A stretch of DNA of 64,000 nt from Paenibacillus gyeongsangnamensis. Lineage in GTDB: Bacteria > Bacillota > Bacilli > Paenibacillales > NBRC-103111. Shown piece after piece: positions 60,594-64,000 of the stretch. A program made the translations under genes and the position numbers. The notes beneath the pieces are model-generated. The model had not been told where the DNA came from, did no database searches, and saw only the letters and a program-made list of their open reading frames with translations. The first letter of the stretch is position 1. Each line of letters opens with the position of its first letter. The stretch covers positions 124,001 through 188,000 of the forward strand of contig NZ_JAQAGZ010000008.1 of the NCBI RefSeq assembly GCF_027533625.1, read 5' to 3'.

Positions 60594-60911
60594 TTACGGA
60601 TAGTAGGGATAGTAAGGGTCGTAGGCATCATAAGGGTAATAAGACGGGTAATATGGATAAGGGTAAGAATCGTAAGAATAAGCTGCGGTGTACAGCAGCG
60701 GAGCCAGGATGAAAGGAGTTAAGCCGCCGTGAATCCCCCCGTGTATACCTTCGTGAATACCTCCGTGAAAGCCCCCATGAAAGACGCCGTGTGGGCCATG
60801 GACAGAATGTGCGAAGCCGTGATGCCCGATGATGGGCGAACGCAGGAAAGACGTCTCCGGATTCGGCTGTTCCTCGCCTAACGATTCCATTGGATTATGT
60901 TCTTGAGACAT
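60594..60911 (-). CDS. Small His/Gly- and Tyr/Pro-rich protein, spore-coat-like composition
   Basis: The protein has about 105 residues from the ATG at 60911, after GGGAGTG. It begins with an ordinary polar segment (MSQEHNPMESLGEEQPNPET), followed by an H-G-G repeat block (VFHGGFHGGIHEGIHGGIHG), a short hydrophobic stretch (LTPFILAPLLYTAA), and a Tyr/Pro/Asp tail (YPYPYYPSYYPYDAYDPYYP). Such compositions are common in spore-coat and other surface-layer proteins that cross-link through tyrosine. Function is inferred from composition only; His clusters could bind metal. Confidence 0.65.
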   Translation of the reverse strand: MSQEHNPMESLGEEQPNPETSFLRSPIIGHHGFAHSVHGPHGVFHGGFHGGIHEGIHGGIHGGLTPFILAPLLYTAAYSYDSYPYPYYPSYYPYDAYDPYYPYYP

Positions 60912-61032
60912 ACGCAATCACTCCCGTTTGCAGCTTTTTTTCGGTTTCGTACTCGAAATCCGCTCTACTTACGGTATATGTGCCTAAGCCGGAAGGGTGA
61001 ATGTCCATCTTAAAATAGGGTTAATCGAATGC

Positions 61033-61072
61033 AAAAGACCCCGCCCCCTTCCGGGTGCGAGGTCTTTTGGCT
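61033..61072 (-). terminator. Terminator of the DGQHR operon
   Basis: AAAAGACC and GGTCTTTT enclose a GC-rich inner stem (CGC-CCC/GGG-GCG). On the minus strand the U-rich end is TCTTTTGC. Confidence 0.75.
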
Positions 61073-61093
61073 GGATTACGCGCCTTTCGTGCA

Positions 61094-62266
61094 TTAAGCG
61101 GACGCTTCGCCTTCTTCGATAGGATCCCCGTGCATTTCTTGGAACAGCTGTACGAGCTTTCCGTGCTTGCGCAGCGATTTTTCATGAATCAGATTCAGCT
61201 TGCCGTTGTCGAGCACCCCGAACCGTTCCACCAGCACTTCATTCTCCTGAGTCCAGTCGAATCTTTCGAAGATGCTCAGGCAAGAGGTCCAGTTCTTCGT
61301 ATACTTTCCGTCCGTGAACAGATGGCGGTTGGCATACAGCGCAATGCTCTCCTGCATGGCTCTAGCCGAGGAACTGTACTGCGGAAGTCCGGGCTGCTCC
61401 GGCATAAGAGGCAGGAGCGTCGTAAAGAATTGGTGAAGAATCTCGATATACATGGTCGGATCCTGCTTGATCTTCCTTGCCAATTCGTAGGACGGCTGCA
61501 TTTTGCCGGTAAAGAGCATCGTCGCCATCGAATACAGCCAGCTGAAGGATGTGAAATTTTTGTTGTAAGCGGTCAGATTCGCCCGCCGTTCTACCCCCGC
61601 CGCCTTCAGGAACACGTTATGATCAACGACCTGCTGAATGACCACGTTCAGCGGATCGATCGAGTCGAAGGAATGGCCGAGCTCCTTGCTTACCAGCTGC
61701 ACCTTGGAGTTGATATCCCCGAACAGCTGCTTCTCTTCCTCTTCGCTGAGGCCGATGTAGATTTGTACCGCCAGCTCGCTCTCCATGAGCTCCAGTCTGC
61801 GGCGTTCCAGCTGCTCCACTTGGCCTTCCAGCTGCTCCAGCTCCCCGGCCAGCTCGGCGTTGTCCGGCGATTTGCGGCACTTGATCTTCATCGCCGCCAC
61901 CTTCTTCTCAAGGCTCCGTGCTTCCTTCAGCATCTGTTCGTTAACGTAGCCGAGCGCGAGAATCCGGTGCTGTCCGTCCAGAATGCTCAGCTTGGAGCCG
62001 GGACGAAGATACAAGCCGCGTTCCGCCTTGGCGAGGCTGCTGACGTCGCGCAGACTAAGCGTCACCGGTCCGAAGAAAACCCGGTCGAGCTCCCGCTCCT
62101 GCAAATAATTGGCGATCTTGCGGCGCTGGCCCGCGCTCAGCTTCCGCTGGACCATCGGATCGATTGTTGTATAGTTAAGCAAGTCCTGCACTTGAACCGG
62201 CACCGTCGCCAGTCCGAATTTATCGCAGAACGGATGAATCGTCATTTTCAGATTTAGACCGTCCAT
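61094..62266 (-). CDS. DGQHR-domain protein, DndB-like (second of a pair)
   Basis: The 390-residue protein has the DndB/DGQHR-family core: LSAGQRRKIANYLQE near residues 44-58, the signature DGQHR at 97-101 (LSILDGQHRILAL), and EKQLFGDINSKV at ~178-189. A charged coiled-coil insertion (~112-165) separates the last two. The C-terminal ~200 residues are helical. DndB regulates DNA phosphorothioation operons, and the DGQHR fold is related to ParB/sulfiredoxin-type nucleotide-binding domains. No dndACDE genes are here. It starts at TAATG overlapping the stop of its paralogue, with AAGGAGGATG as ribosome site, so the pair is translationally coupled. Confidence 0.85.
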   Translation of the reverse strand: MDGLNLKMTIHPFCDKFGLATVPVQVQDLLNYTTIDPMVQRKLSAGQRRKIANYLQERELDRVFFGPVTLSLRDVSSLAKAERGLYLRPGSKLSILDGQHRILALGYVNEQMLKEARSLEKKVAAMKIKCRKSPDNAELAGELEQLEGQVEQLERRRLELMESELAVQIYIGLSEEEEKQLFGDINSKVQLVSKELGHSFDSIDPLNVVIQQVVDHNVFLKAAGVERRANLTAYNKNFTSFSWLYSMATMLFTGKMQPSYELARKIKQDPTMYIEILHQFFTTLLPLMPEQPGLPQYSSSARAMQESIALYANRHLFTDGKYTKNWTSCLSIFERFDWTQENEVLVERFGVLDNGKLNLIHEKSLRKHGKLVQLFQEMHGDPIEEGEASA

Positions 62267-63429
62267 TAGCCGACATCCTCCTTCGATTGTTCTTCCTCAT
62301 ATCCGTCCGTATCCCGGATCAGGAACAAATGATGCTCCTCATAGAAGTCTTTGACGAACTGGTAAGCCTTCATGATGCGGGAACGTCTCGGCAAGCGGTC
62401 TTTCTCGTCGCCCGAATAGATCGCATCCCACTGAATATGCGGCAATATTTTGACGACATACTCCAGCGCATATTTGTTAAAGGTACCGGTCTTCGTTACT
62501 TCGTCGTGGAAGAACATCGCCAGCGCGATTTGAAGGTTCTCCGACCAGCATAGCTCGCCCTTCTCCGGATCCGGCAGGTGCTTCAGCAGTTTCTCGAAGT
62601 AGAACGAGGCGAGCTTCAGATGCTCATCAACTTCCTTGTCGTCAAAGTAATACCCGTTGTTGCGCGCCGCCGATTTAAGCCGGCCTTCGAACAGGCCTAC
62701 CATGATCTCGATCAGCAGGTGATAAGAGAACAAGTATTCCGGCCCCTTGCCCCGTTCGGTGAACATGTCGACCGGAATGCGCTTCATGACGGGAGCTTCC
62801 TCGGCCAGCCGGCTCGCCAAGACATGGTAGAAACGCCGCTGTTCGCGCAGAACGGCCAGATTGCCTCCGATCTTGCGGGGAAGCTTGTTAATATCGGAGA
62901 ACAGCTGCCGCTCCTGGCGGGCATTAATGTCAAGATAAATCATGGTCGACATCGGGAATGCGTACAGCTTGCTGAGCTTCGCCGAAATTTCCTCCATCCG
63001 GTCATACTCCCGCCGGTCCTTGGCGCGCGCCATTGCGCTTTGCAGCGTTTCCATCAAACGTCGGAAAGCGGCAAGGCGATGCTGTCCGTCGACCACATAC
63101 AACTTCTCGATCGCTTGAAGCCGGTACACTCTCGCATCCTCATCGTATTCACCTGCACCACGCGCCGACAAAATAATTCCCGGGAAATAAATCCCCTGCC
63201 CGTGATCTAAATAAAGCATGATGTAATCCATCATCTTGGACAAATTCTGCGGAACGATGGAGCGCTGCACTTCAAGGTCCACCTCATAAATCGCAAAAAG
63301 CTTGCTCATCGGCAGCGTCGTGGAAATGGTCGATTGCCCGAAAGTCCTGGATACGACACCGGGAATTTCGATATACGATGAAGCCTTCTGCTCGGCGATC
63401 AGCTCCGACAGCGATGAAATTTGGTCCAT
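62266..63429 (-). CDS. DGQHR-domain protein, DndB-like (first of a pair)
   Basis: The 387-residue paralogue of the following gene has DGQHR at residues 114-118 (LYVVDGQHRLAAFRR) and RQLFSDINKLPRKI at ~174-187, plus the early IVPQNLSKMMDYIMLYLDHG segment that aligns with the nucleotide-binding helix of DndB-like proteins. Sequence outside these motifs differs strongly from the partner, suggesting a heteromeric complex, not a recent duplication. AAGGAGG precedes the ATG. The promoter region contains three T(T/A)GGTTCAT motifs. Function in the absence of DNA sulfur-modification genes is unknown. Confidence 0.85.
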   Translation of the reverse strand: MDQISSLSELIAEQKASSYIEIPGVVSRTFGQSTISTTLPMSKLFAIYEVDLEVQRSIVPQNLSKMMDYIMLYLDHGQGIYFPGIILSARGAGEYDEDARVYRLQAIEKLYVVDGQHRLAAFRRLMETLQSAMARAKDRREYDRMEEISAKLSKLYAFPMSTMIYLDINARQERQLFSDINKLPRKIGGNLAVLREQRRFYHVLASRLAEEAPVMKRIPVDMFTERGKGPEYLFSYHLLIEIMVGLFEGRLKSAARNNGYYFDDKEVDEHLKLASFYFEKLLKHLPDPEKGELCWSENLQIALAMFFHDEVTKTGTFNKYALEYVVKILPHIQWDAIYSGDEKDRLPRRSRIMKAYQFVKDFYEEHHLFLIRDTDGYEEEQSKEDVG

Positions 63430-63453
63430 AATCCTTATTCCTCCTTGAAATCA

Positions 63454-63582
63454 TTGGTTCATTGTCCATATCACTATTTTACTATAGTAGGTTCATATAG
63501 TTCCATTATACACCGTTTCTATGGGAAACATTCAGGGTTCCGACACAAAATCTGCGAAGAAGACGGGAGCTGCTTGGTTCAT
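63454..63582 (-). promoter_or_regulatory. Promoter region of the DGQHR operon with three direct repeats
   Basis: On the minus strand TATAAT lies at 63510-63505. The motif TTGGTTCAT or TAGGTTCAT (plus-strand reading) occurs at 63454-63462, 63488-63496 and 63574-63582, that is, in the leader, at the transcription start and upstream of the promoter. A palindrome TACTATAGTA (63480-63489) overlaps the middle copy. These could be operator sites. The rest of the 63430-63755 gap shows nothing recognisable. Confidence 0.45.
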
Positions 63583-63755
63583 TATAAACCATTGCCCGTC
63601 GATTCTCCAAACCAAGGGCTGAATTCCTGCCCCCGTTCGGTAAGGGTTTGCAAATAATGGAAAAAACCCGGCTCCCCCCGTTCCCAATCTGCAGAAAGCG
63701 GGGGCCGATTTCCCATAGGCTTCGTCCTCGGAGGCAGTTGATCGCACCTGTTCCG

Positions 63756-64000
63756 TCAGGCGCGGACGAGGGGCCAGATGCGCACGTCCAATCGAGCGGC
63801 GTAATGAAGCAGCGGCGGCCGATCCGGCAGACGGATCCCCTGGGCGGATGTCATCGTATTGCGATCGACCGTGGCTTCGGCCCGCTGCAGCGGCCATGGC
63901 TCGTGATCGATATCGCAGCGGAGCGGCCCCCCGCCGCCGTCCAGCGTGTAAAGGCAGTATCGTTCGGTAAGCCAGTGCTCCAGCGTCCCCGCTTCGGCAA
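63756..64000 (-). CDS. DUF2071 (YqjF-like) protein, C-terminal part
   Basis: The gene enters from the window edge on the minus strand. Its last ~81 codons read AEAGTLEHWLTERYCLYTLD ... CDIDHEPWPLQRAEATVDRN ... PPLLHYAARLDVRIWPLVRA. The LTERYCLYT and HxPWPLQxAEA motifs are the hallmark of the DUF2071/YqjF family, whose function is unknown. The stop TGA is at 63758-63756. The start and about two thirds of the protein lie outside the window. Confidence 0.82.
   Translation of the reverse strand, partial: AEAGTLEHWLTERYCLYTLDGGGGPLRCDIDHEPWPLQRAEATVDRNTMTSAQGIRLPDRPPLLHYAARLDVRIWPLVRA

Noticed and set aside
63532..63897. 121-codon minus-strand ORF near the right edge
   Set aside because: It overlaps the DUF2071 gene in another frame and has no plausible start signal.

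Overview
The window looks like chromosomal DNA of a GC-rich, spore-forming Firmicute, most likely Paenibacillus or a close relative. The evidence is yhbH-spoVR, a large secreted protein with three SLH anchoring repeats, a GH95 fucosidase, an SgrR-like regulator with a solute-binding domain, AraC regulators beside sugar genes, orphan family-1 sugar-binding lipoproteins, strong AGGAGG ribosome binding sites and frequent TTG/GTG starts. I see no rRNA, tRNA, CRISPR array, prophage or intact transposase.

Layout. 1-6.3 kb: SgrR-like regulator (cut by the window edge), the lactate-oxidation operon lutABC and a GntR/FadR regulator. 6.3-10.7 kb: AraC regulator divergent from an intracellular glycosidase-like protein, then a Gfo/Idh/MocA oxidoreductase with a palindrome inside its promoter. 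10.7-15.7 kb: alpha/beta hydrolase, a four-unit 102-bp tandem array, YunC, a frameshifted AraC gene, YwdK and small unknown genes. 15.8-26.3 kb: GH95 fucosidase, a histidine kinase, a hydroxyisobutyrate-dehydrogenase-like enzyme, a DUF559-type nuclease with an upstream attenuator, two aldo/keto reductases, an epimerase and a sugar isomerase-like TIM barrel. 26.4-32.6 kb: sbcDC, an F420-type NADP oxidoreductase and a LysR regulator. 32.6-38.1 kb: a purine/pyrimidine-skewed tract and a 1709-residue SLH beta-helix protein. 38.3-47.2 kb: yhbH-spoVR, a membrane protein, pirin, a sugar-binding lipoprotein, an ArsR-like regulator with a hydrolase, and a YhfC remnant. 47.2-58.5 kb: second sugar-binding lipoprotein, chorismate mutase, a cell-wall amidase-sensor kinase-response regulator operon, MATE pump, deacetylase-like protein and a methyltransferase. 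58.7-64 kb: possible structured RNA, a LytTR-PAS-histidine kinase, a His/Gly/Tyr-rich small protein, two translationally coupled DGQHR (DndB-like) genes and the end of a DUF2071 gene.

The most unusual signal is a non-coding repeat family, called A here, of about 210-310 bp. Three copies (1860-2067, 41189-41499, 55319-55535) each sit just downstream of a minus-strand gene. In each case the terminator hairpin of that gene (23-26 bp) is present on both sides of the repeat: the gene-proximal hairpin has lost its U-tract and the distal one keeps it. This looks like a mobile element that targets intrinsic terminators and duplicates the whole hairpin. A second repeat, B (about 100-102 bp, two hairpins per unit), occurs as a 4-unit array and two single copies, also next to terminators. 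The second candidate for an undescribed system is the orphan DGQHR pair, which has no dnd partners in view and three copies of a T(T/A)GGTTCAT motif around its promoter.
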